From assembly GCA_034336665.1 (NCBI GenBank), contig CM067592.1, positions 40,475,735 to 40,539,734 on the forward strand: a stretch of 64,000 nucleotides of DNA, in the 5' to 3' direction. The position numbers and the translations under genes are program-made. The notes beneath the pieces were generated by a model that was not told the DNA's origin, made no database searches, and was given only the letters and a program-made list of their open reading frames with translations. Of the stretch, positions 51,275 to 62,438 are shown piece by piece. Position 1 is the first letter of the stretch. Every line of letters starts with the position of its first letter. Source of the stretch: Luscinia megarhynchos (Eukaryota; Chordata; Aves; Passeriformes; Turdidae).

Positions 51275-51313
51275 TATCATCATCATCATCATTGCATCAC
51301 CATCTTCATCATT
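51275..51313. repeat. (ATC)n trinucleotide run
   Basis: Short ATCATCATCATC run with interruptions (TTGCATCACCATCTTCATC). It gives the poly-methionine stretch in the minus frame 51107-51448, which is therefore not evidence of a gene. Confidence 0.92.
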
Positions 51314-53715
51314 AAGATTTTTATACCTATAAATTGAGGCAATTACTATAGTCTTAGATTTGGCCACAGTAGCAGATATAAACTGAGTCATGTTTATTCT
51401 TGAGTGCTGCCATCTACTATGGCTTCTGGGGTGTTCTAGAAACTTCAAATTGGCACTTGCATCCTATCATGTCACTTTGAAAAGTGCTACTACCTGGAAT
51501 TGTTACTGGGGAGAAGGACGGGATAGGCTGGAGTAAAGCAAGGAAAGATGATGCAGGAATTGCTTGTATATGAAGCAGTTTCTCACAAGTGATAGCTGTG
51601 TGATTTGACCTGACTACTTCATATTTAGGTTAAATGCCACGTCGACTTAAAAAAAATAAATTAAGAATGCGGGAGTTCCCCTTCCCTGTTAAAAAAAAAT
51701 TACTATTTTGCAAAGATTTATAGGTAATGATGCTGCAAAACAGCACTTTTTAAAGAAATGTGAATCTATACAACATAACAGCATGGTTAATTGCAAACCC
51801 TTCCTGTCATACTGTTGGGCCTATGTAATCAATACTAAATACAAACTATCAGTGCAGAGTAATTTCATGAAGGTGATAAAAAAAAGAGGAAGTGATGGGA
51901 GTAATTGAAAAAAAAAAGTGAGTTCCTTTGAAAAAACAGTGAGCTAACATTCAGAGGATATGATGTACAATGAAAGAGAGGTAGTAAATGCATAAAATCC
52001 TCTTATTGCCAGTTACCCTCTGCAGTGACTAACTGTAACATGATTTACTGTGCAGCCTTAAACATGAAGGAGAAATTGAATTCATCCCAATGCTGTCATA
52101 ATCATTCTTAGGTCTTTCAAAGCAAGGGAGGAAAGTAATCTATTGGCATGCTGCTTAGTATGCCAAGGAAGTACATAAATACCTACCTTAACCACAGAGG
52201 CAGTATTACCAAAATATATAAAAACATCAATAATAGAGATGTACTCAAAAAAAAAGGAAAAACACATTTGGGAAACAGTATGACTTTGGCATATGTAGTT
52301 GGTGTTTGAAGAGCAAACCTCCAACATGCAAGTGTACTCAGGCAAAGTGTGTGTTAGTATGCAGTATATTTTAGGATAAAACTTCCTGAATTCTTCGTAA
52401 GACACTTTATGTTGAATGGTAGATTTTGAAATCTTTTCAGAAAAAAAAAGGTTGACTCTTCAAAAAAAGTTTTAATGGGCATATCTTCATGATATTTTAT
52501 AATTCTGTATTCATCTGAATGAACATTGAATGTAGTGAAAATCCCTGGACTGAGGGGAATGGAGTCCTTTGGGCAGCCACAGGAGATACACACGAGGCTG
52601 TTGCACTTTGCTTGTCACTGCTCCTTGGTCTCTGCCAGCCAGCATGTTTCTAGGAAAGATGGATAATTCAATTTCTGTAGCCACCACACTCTGCAGGCAG
52701 CCATCCAGATATAGTAATTGCCTCTGACTATTCCACCAGATTCACGTGGTTCAGCAAAGGCACCACTGTATATATGGGCCAAGGGGAACATTGCTGCACA
52801 GAGCCATAAGCAGATTATACCCCTGAATATGGCCATTCTAAATGAAGGATGATTTCTTGTTTTCTGAAGCTGTCTCACAAACCTTCAGCTGGGTTGCAGA
52901 TAACAGTTAGTTCAGAGTTAAAGATTATGTATGCAAAAGCAGCGCCTTCTCTCTTCATTTTGTGTTGATCTTTGTAAGCAACAGCAGGGGAGATAGAGCT
53001 GTTATTGCATGATGTTTTTTTGTGTTTTTTCAGTGAAAGTCCATAATGCCAAGCACAAGGGTCCTCTGGGGTATCTACCTACCTGTGTAATCATCCTGAT
53101 TTGTGGGAAACTAATTTGTCTGACTACATTCTTAGACTGTAGAATTAATTTTTTTTTTCTGAGAATGAGTCTTATTATCCTACACAAAAATGGAAAATGA
53201 AAATTAAATGGATGTGAATCTATAGGATAAATATTCCCATTCCCCAGCCTGAAGATATAACTGGATGAAAAGGCAGTCCAAAAATGTATTTGGGAAAGGT
53301 AGGGTTAGTACAAGCTTAAGTAAGGAGAGAAAAACTCCAAAGAAGTAGGAGGACGGTTGAAGCCTACATATGGCTTTATGTTCAGCTCATTTTCTTGAAA
53401 AATGATGATATCGTATCCTTTCATAGCCACAGTGTTCTGCACTACCTGCTTCTATGCTAGTGTAAGACTCACAATCCAATGCAATTATGCGTACATTAGT
53501 GACAGACCAATCTTGAATAAGAGATCTGCAGTTTCAGAGAGAGTTGGATACAAATGCACATTATTGAAATTTGGCACTTCAATGTCTTTTGCACTATGTG
53601 GGATGGAAAGTGGAGGATACTGTATAAATTAAACAATAGCAGTCTGGCCATTTTTATCTACAATCAAAATATAAGGATAATAACATGACTGGAGGAGAGG
53701 TCTGAATATGTGTGC
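51314..53715. other. Unique AT-rich interval, no gene seen
   Basis: Minus frames at 52082-52405 (107 codons), 52354-52593 and 52615-52878 show no domain that I recognise. Short A runs are present. No mobile element is called. Confidence 0.5.
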
Positions 53716-53813
53716 ACAATATAATTTGCTCATAAAGTGAGAAAAGAATCATTAATTACATTAATGGACAATGTAATTTGTTTATAAAGCCAGAAAAGGA
53801 TCATTAATTACAT
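53716..53813 (+). repeat. Two-copy 52-bp tandem duplication
   Basis: ACAATATAATTTGCTCATAA at 53716 recurs as ACAATGTAATTTGTTTATAA at 53768. Both are followed by AAGTGAGAAAAGAATC or AAGCCAGAAAAGGATC and both end CATTAATTACAT. The copies differ at several positions, so the duplication is not recent. Confidence 0.9.
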
Positions 53814-56800
53814 GCATCTCGGTGAGACACTATGTATAGTGTCTTTTTCTTCAGATTTTTCAGATGCATTGATATTTACCTACCCTGCTTTCCAAATAAC
53901 AGACTGTCACTAGTTTAGTGTATGAGCCCTTTCTTAAGTGAAGCAATGTATGTATACCAGACTGTGAGCTGTTTTAGTAGTTCTCTTCTGACACTAATCA
54001 CAGATGCTATTAAGCCTCTGTAACCGTGCCTTTGTGCGAATTATTTCCCTCCACGTTGAAAATTTCAGGCACTGTAGACACCACATGTATGCAAGAAGGA
54101 ATCAGCACAGGTCAAGCAGCACACTGCAGACTCACTGCTGTCTCACTGCTGCCCTGTGTGGTCTCTGAGCAGTAGGGTGCAGGCAATCAATACAACCAAG
54201 CGTCTGTAGCTTAGTCACTTGCTGCTTGTTGCCATCCTCATTGACACACCAACTGTGAATCAGAACATCTTCACCTTGATTTTAAAGAGGCAGATTGAAG
54301 CAATTATATTGTACACAATCTGCTCAATTACCATATCATCAGCTAAACTATACTTGCTTATGCACCCACAACCTGGCATACATATACATAATTTGTTATT
54401 TGGGAGAGTTGGCTCCTGAGTGCCTCCCTTACAGGCCACATCTACACCAGGATTTTTTAGCTTTCACTGTCCAGGCTGCTGTAGATTGATCTGGATCCTG
54501 ACTATGGTGAGTAAAAACAAATGGCACAGAGCTAAACCTCAGGAGACCTGACCTCACAGTACTTTCCATTGCAACAACAATATTGGGTATGGGTGTGATG
54601 ATAACAAGGGCAGTTAATGCTCAAGCAAGAATCAAAAATTTATCTGAACCAGCAATTTAGTTGAACTAGAGGGAGTCTAGCCTTAAATGCTCATCCAAAA
54701 AAGACAAAATGCCTAGAGCATTTTGTAGCCCAGATCTTATCACAAACCTGATCACAAACACAGGCTTTGAACTAAGAGAGAAATTGGTTGATTGGGGAAA
54801 GGGATATTCTGATTTATTCAAAGACTTGGCAACAGCCATGTCAAAACTCATTGATTTTCAATATAACTCATGGTGCACACAGCATAGATATACAGAAATA
54901 TGCTATTTTATTTACACATATTTAGGTTTCTCAGCCTCAGCCAAGCACTAGTTAAAAGCTAACAGACAACATGAAAATTTCAGGGCATTGGCTTTCCCAG
55001 GAAAAACAGAGGTGAAATATTGACACTAGTTTGGCCAGCTGACCATCTAAGAGCATCACTTGGGACAAAAATATAGTGGCAAAACACTCCTAGAAATTAT
55101 CTGCCTGTTGCCTTTTGCCTTATCCTGCTGTTTACCTCCTATGTGGTGGGAAATGAAAGGAACATAGAGATTAAAAGATGTTTATTTAATTATTTATTTT
55201 AAAGGATAAATACTTTGTCACCAGATATCCTGTGCAGTCTTTGTGTTAACCTTTGTCTTCCCTGTCTGGGAATTGCATATGATCACATGGAGGAAAAGTT
55301 GATTTTCCCGTTTTCCTATTTTAATAAATAATCAGTATAGATCTTTCCCACAGAGACACAGCACTCAGAAGCATTGCAAAAACATTGAAACAAGAATGCT
55401 TGCTTAGGAAAGCACAGCATTTGAGGAATCATAATCAGGTTCACATGCACTAAATAAAAGTTTCTTATTAATTTGGCCAACTCGAACCTGACAATGACCC
55501 TTTGTCTGTTGTGGTGAGGTGTTCTTTTCCAGAGTCCAGAAGTCATTATCTGATGAAGTGTGAAATCGTGGCTGCCTCTGCCCTCCCATGCCAGCTGTAA
55601 AGCCTGTCATTAGAGGCACTCGTACATGGATAAGGTTTCCAGTAGGTATAAAGGGTCAAAAGGCAGTGAGTTTCCTGGAAAACCAGAAAACATAAAGCCC
55701 TACCTGAGGTAAATTGTTGTTTTCGTGGTTTTTCTGGTGCAGCATGAAGCAGGTAGAAACAGGAACACACAAAAAAAGTGCAAAGCTACTTTGTTTCTAA
55801 CCTAGATTTATAAACTCAAGAAGATTGGAGGGGTTTCAAAGAATCACCTGGAAGTTCAGATTTTTTATCTGAATGGCAGCTTGAACATTTTAAAAAATCA
55901 TCCAGCAGAATGCTTCCTGCGTAATGCAGGCCAGCTGCTGAAATGACAGCTCTGTAGATATCTGAGGGTTACCATTCCCAATGACAATACAATTCAGGAG
56001 CTTTGTGCCAAGCTAAATTTTTAATTGCTGCGAAAATGGATCTCAGTGCTATAGCATCCTTTCCATGTGCATTCCAGATATATATTGATTATCATTTTTA
56101 TATTAACACCTCCAGAGCACTTTTCAAGTGGTCAAAATAGCTAATTTTCTTTTTAATTGTACACAATTTGAAAACTCTGGGATGTTATCAAGCATTCCTG
56201 CTGCCTGTGAGAACTGTGGGTTGACAGGCTGCAAAACTAAAAAGAAGTAGGATGTTCTTTTCTAACACGGTGCACATTAGGCACACATGGTGAATCTGTG
56301 TCTGATATTCCTGTGAGAAACCAAGCTTCAGGAAAATAGGTAATAGCACCTCTAAAGGGGTGCTGTTGACCTACAAAGTAAGACTGCAGTCCATCAAGCA
56401 GTGGGACTGATGACTGATGCACAAGATGTTTGCACAATATTAGGATTGTGCTTATTGTGTTTGCTTAACAAGGGTCCAAATGCAATTGTTAAAAAGCGAG
56501 ATTTTGGCATGAATGGGCAATCGTTAATTCTTAAAATAGGTTCTAAATAAATATTACTGCATGTTCTAATCTTGACATTTGTTATATCGTAATATTCACA
56601 GGGATAAGATAAGGACTGACAGAAATTAAATTGGATGACAATTCTAATATCCACAGTATTAAAAATAACAAAATCAGAGTTTTAGAAATTAAGGCAAGTA
56701 ATCAAGCCCCATAAACACATATTGCTCTTAAAAATGCCCAAGACTTTAAAGAAAACTAAGTTCTTAAAAACTGTCTTCTGCCAGTGTCACTGGGAAGTGA

Positions 56801-59299
56801 CACTGCCCACACCATTGTGCAGAGCAAAGTTGTGACTGCAGTAGGAACACTCCTGCGTGGCTGCTGGAGAACATGCTATCCAGCTGTGAAGGGGAACGGA
56901 GTGTTGACACAGGGACCCAGTGTCAGACAGGAGCTGCAGGGCCATTAATCTGCGCAGCTTTCTCCGTAGTCAGAGGGTCAGGAGTTCCAGCAAGGGACAG
57001 CCTCACTCAGTGCCCAAGCTCAGTCATTCAGGAAGTATGTAACTTGGGTTTGGCATCTTGCAAGAGTGGCAGGTGCCTTAGGAAAGAGCCCGGCCAAAGC
57101 ACTGCTCCCTGTCTCTTCCTTTTTTCGCTGAGGAAAGTAAGGCTTGCTACAAATTCACATGGTTTGAACTAGCAAAAACATTCAATCAGTGACTGAGGTT
57201 TCGTGCACTGCTGTGTGAGTTTGTAGGACTGCCTGTGACATTGTCTTCATGGCTGTCTTCAAGAATTGGGTGCTTCCTTTTTAGTTGTGTGGTAACTGGG
57301 CATCCAGTATTTCAAGTTAGCACATGCTTCAGCCTCCGTCGGGCAGCTCCCCCAGTGCCCTTAACTTTCCTGACAATGGAAACATATTCAGCTTGTGAAA
57401 TTATCTATAAAAATCTCACTGTTCTCTCCTGCAAATGACAAAAACCCACACAACACTTACTGGAAATAACCAAAGAGTAAGGCAAAGTGATTTGGTTTCA
57501 AACTAAGAACAACTGACCAGAAATTGTACTCCGTGAGCTCACAGCACTGGGACGCAAGCTGTAGAGCCTGACTGGTAGAAATATTAAGCTGCCAGCTCAG
57601 CTTGTATCTGTATGGAGCAGAATGGCCAATTCATGGCAAGGAATTCTCTCCCCTAGCTTTCAGTAATGATCACAGGGAAAATGCCCTAGGCAAAGGTTTT
57701 TCCATACTAGCAGAACTTGGCCTTCTATGGGAAATTGGAGGGATATACTCTGTGATACTGCTGACTGAAGCTTTCCAGGAAAACTAAAAGGAAAACAACT
57801 ACAGATAACAGAAATTCTTCCCTTCTAATATCTACCATTTTTCTGTTGAGTACTGTGAAGAACTTCCACTTTAAGGAAAATAATTTTAAAACACTGGCTC
57901 TTTACGTTTTGGGTTTCTTTCCAATTTTGCCTGAGAACTTCTCAGATCTGGTTGAACTTTACTCTTTAAAAGTGAATTTTTTAACATTCTGTCCAGTAAA
58001 TTGTAGTTTTCTGACTTTTGGGCTTGCTTTTGAGTTGCCTTCTAGATTGTACAAGTTCTGGTTGAAGCAATTTCCCTAACCTTTGTCCATGTGCATCCCC
58101 AGATACTATGGCTTTTCCCCCTACTCTGTATCACTTGGACACATGCTCATACTTCCCATGTCTGCGGTCTCATAGACGAATCTGTCACAAAATTCTTGAA
58201 TTGAATTCATATTGAAAAAAGTATGTCTTCTGGCTATGCATAAGTTTTAACGTGCTGGCATCAAGAGATCCACATTGTCCTATGGTGTTACAGCTGAAAA
58301 ATAATGATATATCACATATACTTAGCTTTGAATGCTATATTTGTGAGGGATTTGGAAATGTATTATTACATTTTCAAACATGTAGGAAAAGTTAGCTTAA
58401 TAAAAGAACTGCTGAATATGAATGTGAGTTTTTTGTTTAGTTGCTTCCTGGTCTATGCAGTAGGGGAAGTAAGACCCAACCCAAAAGCTTTCTTGCACCT
58501 GCTGAAGCTCTCAGCTCTAATCAAGGCTTCCTGGGATGTTTCAGCCTACTCCTGTCTTTTTGTTAGCTTAAACACTTTCCAAATGCCTGTATAGAGTCTC
58601 TTAATGTGATCGGTGCTGAAAAGTGCTTATCATGCTATTTGAAAAAACATAATTAGTTCTAAATATAGACTCAAATATAAAAAAGGGCTTTTAACAGCTT
58701 AATAACTAGTAATTCATGTGACTCAGAGTAGAAAGTAGAAGAGATAAAACCAATAGATAGTATATGTATCTTCAGCTACACACTTAGAAAATGAAGGGTC
58801 TGAAGTTGATAAAGTTTATATCACCCCTTGCCATGAATAGTGTGGGCAATTTGTGTGTGGCTCCTTTCTTGCTTTATTTTTTTTAACATCATTGCCAAGT
58901 GTTTGAGTTAGTTGTGGAAAAATTGTAGCTCTCAATAAATTTCGAGCTCTTCTAATGAGTGTGTGAAGTTCCCAGTACCCAAATGAAGTAGAACGATTTC
59001 ATCTGACTTCCAGAGATATGGGTTGTTACCACATCACTGCACTATTCATACACTACTTTGCCTCACTCACAAGCCAGTAATTCTTAAACCCATGTTTCCC
59101 TTTTCTTCACACATGCTTTAAACCGTAAGGGCATTTAGAGCCACTGCTACTTTGTGGAATTAGGTCTCTCTATGAGTCTTGATGTGACATGTATACTGGA
59201 AATAGGAAAATACCTGGTAGCAGATCATGCTTTGTTTTTGGTTTTTTTTTGGTGGTGCTGGTCTCAGCCCTTTAGCACAGTTCAGCTTTCAGACTTTGA
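53814..59299. other. Unique AT-rich interval, no gene seen
   Basis: No gene or mobile element is recognised in 5.5 kb. Frames are under 100 codons. The stretches near 55830-56160 and 56440-56660 are AT-rich with TTAATTG, CAATCGTTAATTC and similar homeodomain-type words and have a non-repetitive look. They are candidates for conserved non-coding elements, but this is an impression only. Confidence 0.5.
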
Positions 59300-60560
59300 C
59301 AGCCACAAAACTGAGACCCATCTGAGAGTTCTGAGAGAATGGTCTAATGGAATTGCCAAGCCATTCTACATAATACTCAAAAAGCCACACAGCAGTCAAA
59401 GGAAGTCCCAGAAAGTTCCAGGTGACTAGAAAAAGGGGGTTATTGTCTCATCTTGAAAAAGGGAAAGGCCCTGGGAAGGAGCCACCCATCAGCCTCACCT
59501 ATGTGCCCAGGAAGGTCATGGAACAGAGCCCTTTGGAGGGTGTGCTAAGGCCAGTGGAGGGCAGGGAGGTGATCCAAGACATCCAGCACATCTTCACCAA
59601 GGACAAGTCCTGCCTGACCAACCCAGTGGCCTTGAATGATGGAGTGACTACAGCAGTGGAGAAGGGAAGAAGAAAGAAGAGAAGGAAGTCATTGGCATAG
59701 ACAAAATGATGGAGTGCATACTCAGTAAATTTATAGATGCCACCACTGACACACCTGAAGGATGGGATGCCATCCAGAGGGACAAGCTCAAGAAGTGAGC
59801 CCATGGAAATCTCCTGAGGTCTAATAAGATCAAGTACAAGGTGGTGCACTTGGGTCAGGACACCCCCTGGTACCAGCACGGACTGGGGATGAACAGATCA
59901 GAGCAGCCCTGTAAAAAGCTTTTGGGGGTGCTGGTGGGTGAGAGGCTGGACATGACCCAGCCATGGGCACTCCCAGCCCAGAAACCAAACGTGTCCTGGG
60001 CTGCATCCAAAGCAGTGTGGGCAGCAGGGGAGGGAGGGGATTCTGCCCCTCTGCTCTGCTCTGTGAGACCCCAGCTGGAACCCTGCACCCAGCCCTGGGG
60101 TCCCTGCACAGGAAGGACATGGAACTGTTGGAGTTTGTCTAGGGAAGGTCCACAAGTATGGTTTTGAGTGCTGGAGAACCTCGTCTGTGTGAACAGGATG
60201 AGTTTTATTTGTTCACTCTGGAGAAGACAAAGCTCTGGGATGACCTAATTGTGACCTTTCAGTACCTGAAGGAAGCCTCTATGAAGTCTGAAGAGGGACT
60301 TTTTACAAGGACATGTAGTGATAGGACAAGAAAGAAGGGCTTTAAAGTAAGAGTACATTTAGATTAGAAATTAGGAAGAAATTCTTTGCTGTGAGGATGA
60401 TGAGGCACTGAACTTCCCATCCCTATATGTTTTCTGACCCAGGTTGCATGGGGCTTTCAGCAACCTGATCTCATAGGTGTCCTTGTTTATGGAAAGGGGG
60501 TTGGAACTAGATGATCTTGAGGTCTCTTCCAACCCAAACCATTCTGTGATTCCATGAAAT
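59300..60560 (+). pseudogene. Degenerate CR1 ORF2 pseudogene with 3' tail
   Basis: A non-LTR retrotransposon reverse transcriptase remnant. In order, it shows the region before the RT domain (CTGAGAGAATGGTCTAATGG), peptides ISLTYVPRKVMEQSPLEGVL and FTKDKSCLTNPVALNDGVTT (59422-59700), then a jump straight to CILSKFIDATTDTPEGWDAI (about 59718-59777), KLLGVLVGERLDMTQPWALP (59841-60167) and KLWDDLIVTFQYLKEASMKS (60158-60367). It ends with TTGGAACTAGATGATCTTGA and the tail ATTCTGTGATTCCATGA. Roughly 130 codons of RT core are missing between the first two blocks, and the FADD catalytic box reads FIDA. Stops and frameshifts separate the blocks, so it is inactive. The minus-strand frames here are shadows. 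Confidence 0.93.
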
Positions 60561-62235
60561 AAAGCAGCTTTCCTGGAACTGAGTGGGTAGGTCTGTGACG
60601 TGTTTCTGTGCAGGTGGACTCTCATGGACAGGCAGCTGCTTCCTTTGAAATGACCACATATGACAATGGCTCCTCCCCTGCTCTCACTTAAACATTCTGT
60701 AATTCTGATGAGTCGTGCGACATTTTCTAAAGCACGAATCAACATCAGCAGCACTAATTACAGTTGGGTCTTGTGGGGATTTTTGTGTTCTGGGGTTTTT
60801 TTCCTTCCCAAATAGGTCAGTCTCCAGCAAGCCAATTTTCTTCTGATGAAATGAACACTGCTGCATAGAGAAATACAGATCTGATTAAGCAGACACCAGC
60901 CTTTCTGTTTCAATTAATATAGTCCTGATGTGCTGGTCATAATTGAACCACTAATTAAAATCAATGATAGCTTCCTGCCTTCTTGACTGTTTGTTTTCTA
61001 CAAATGAGAAGCAGTGTCTGTCCTGAAAATACTCCATTTGGTTTGCTACTGCTCTTTTAGTTATGTTCTGATGAGTCATGATGACTTACACAGGGCCTCT
61101 GTAAGTGCTTTCTCACTCTCATTTCTGTTCCTTAAATCATCTCAGCTTAAAATTCTCAGCAAATGTCATTAGTGCATTATTCTGCCTCCTTCTTAGCTCA
61201 TTAGGTAAATGTGGGTCCTCCGGGAAGAGGAAAGGCTGGAACAGATAATTATCTTGAAATTACGTGGAGGGGAGATCTGGGAACACCTAGTTTGCCTACA
61301 AAATTACAGTTTGCAAGTCCACGGTGGAAAAGGAAGATGAGAACAAGAAGTTTCAAGCAGCATCATATTGATGTTCTCCCCCAGAGCCCTGTAGGCATGC
61401 TGCACTGCGGCAGTGTTAGGACAGAGACGTGAGGAGGAATCCCTCATTCCACTCCTCTTCTTGTCCTCCCCTGGGAAAAAAATTAATCACACTGTGCTCT
61501 TACCGACTTCAGCTACAGACCTGAGCATCCCTGCCTTTTTAATCAGTGGAAAAGGACAAAGATGCAATGAAAATGGATAGATCTGGTATAAATGTATCTA
61601 CTGTAATCTGTGGAGGAATCATAAAACCAGGAGAAAAGTCTCTTCAGTTTTGCTCAGTTTACATGTATTTTCACATGGTTGGGTGGGGGCAACAAATTTG
61701 CTATGAGAAACATTGGCTGGCTTAATTGTGGGAAGCTTCTGGGCATCGTTTCTGCTAAGTTTAGACAGCATATTGGATGCTTTTATTTGTTTATTCACAT
61801 GTAACTGCAATGTATTCCTGTATCAACAGTGCTTGGGGATTGCAGGAGTATATCCTTCTGTTTATTTTGGCCTGCATTGAGATGGAATGATAAAATTATG
61901 TTTTGGTATATATGCTTTTGTTGATTTTAACTCCAAGCTGAACCTACGATGGGAAGCACACATTGCTATAAATCTATCACAATGATGCAAGACATTATTC
62001 TGGAAAGTATTGGATTTTCCCTGTGTGATGAAGGAGCACAGCATTTTTGAGTTTTAGGGTTGTGGAATCAATGCAAAAATTCAGTAAAAATACACATGCA
62101 AGCTGTTTCAGTAGTTCTTTCATTTAAAATACAGAAAGTCATTGCTTTCCACCTAGTCCATCTCAACTGTGCTCTCTGAAACTGTCCACTTCTTTGTTTT
62201 TAATGTTTAGAGTCCAATAATGAACTCCCTTCTCT
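60561..62235. other. Unique interval, no gene seen
   Basis: No gene is recognised. The part at 60890-61205 is a non-repetitive AT-rich stretch with CAATTAATA, CTAATTAAAATCAATGAT and TGATGAGTCATGATGAC (an AP-1-like TGAGTCA core at 61072-61078). It could be a regulatory element; nothing in the sequence proves it. Confidence 0.45.
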
Positions 62236-62438
62236 CCCTCCTTCCTTCCTTCCTTCCTTCCTTCCTTCCTTCCTTCCTTCCTTCCTTCCTTCCTTCCTTC
62301 CTTCCTTCCTTCCTTCCTTCCTTCCTTCCTTCCTCTTCCTTCCTTCCTTCCTTCCTTCCTTCCTTCCTTCCTTCCTTCCTTCCTTCCTTCCTTCCTTCCC
62401 TCCTTCCCTCCTTCCCTCCTTCCCTCCTTCCCTCCTTC
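62236..62438. repeat. (TTCC)n to (TTCCCTCC)n compound microsatellite
   Basis: About 160 bases of TTCC units with one break (TTCCTCTTCC near 62331-62340), then about five TTCCCTCC units from 62392 to 62438. The minus strand is (GGAA)n. Plus-strand (PSFL) and minus-strand (KEGR) frames across it are repeat by-products. Confidence 0.98.

Noticed and set aside
59499..60155. Several long minus-strand frames (up to 126 codons)
   Set aside because: They are antisense shadows of the CR1 ORF2 remnant, whose plus-strand peptides match the retrotransposon family in order.
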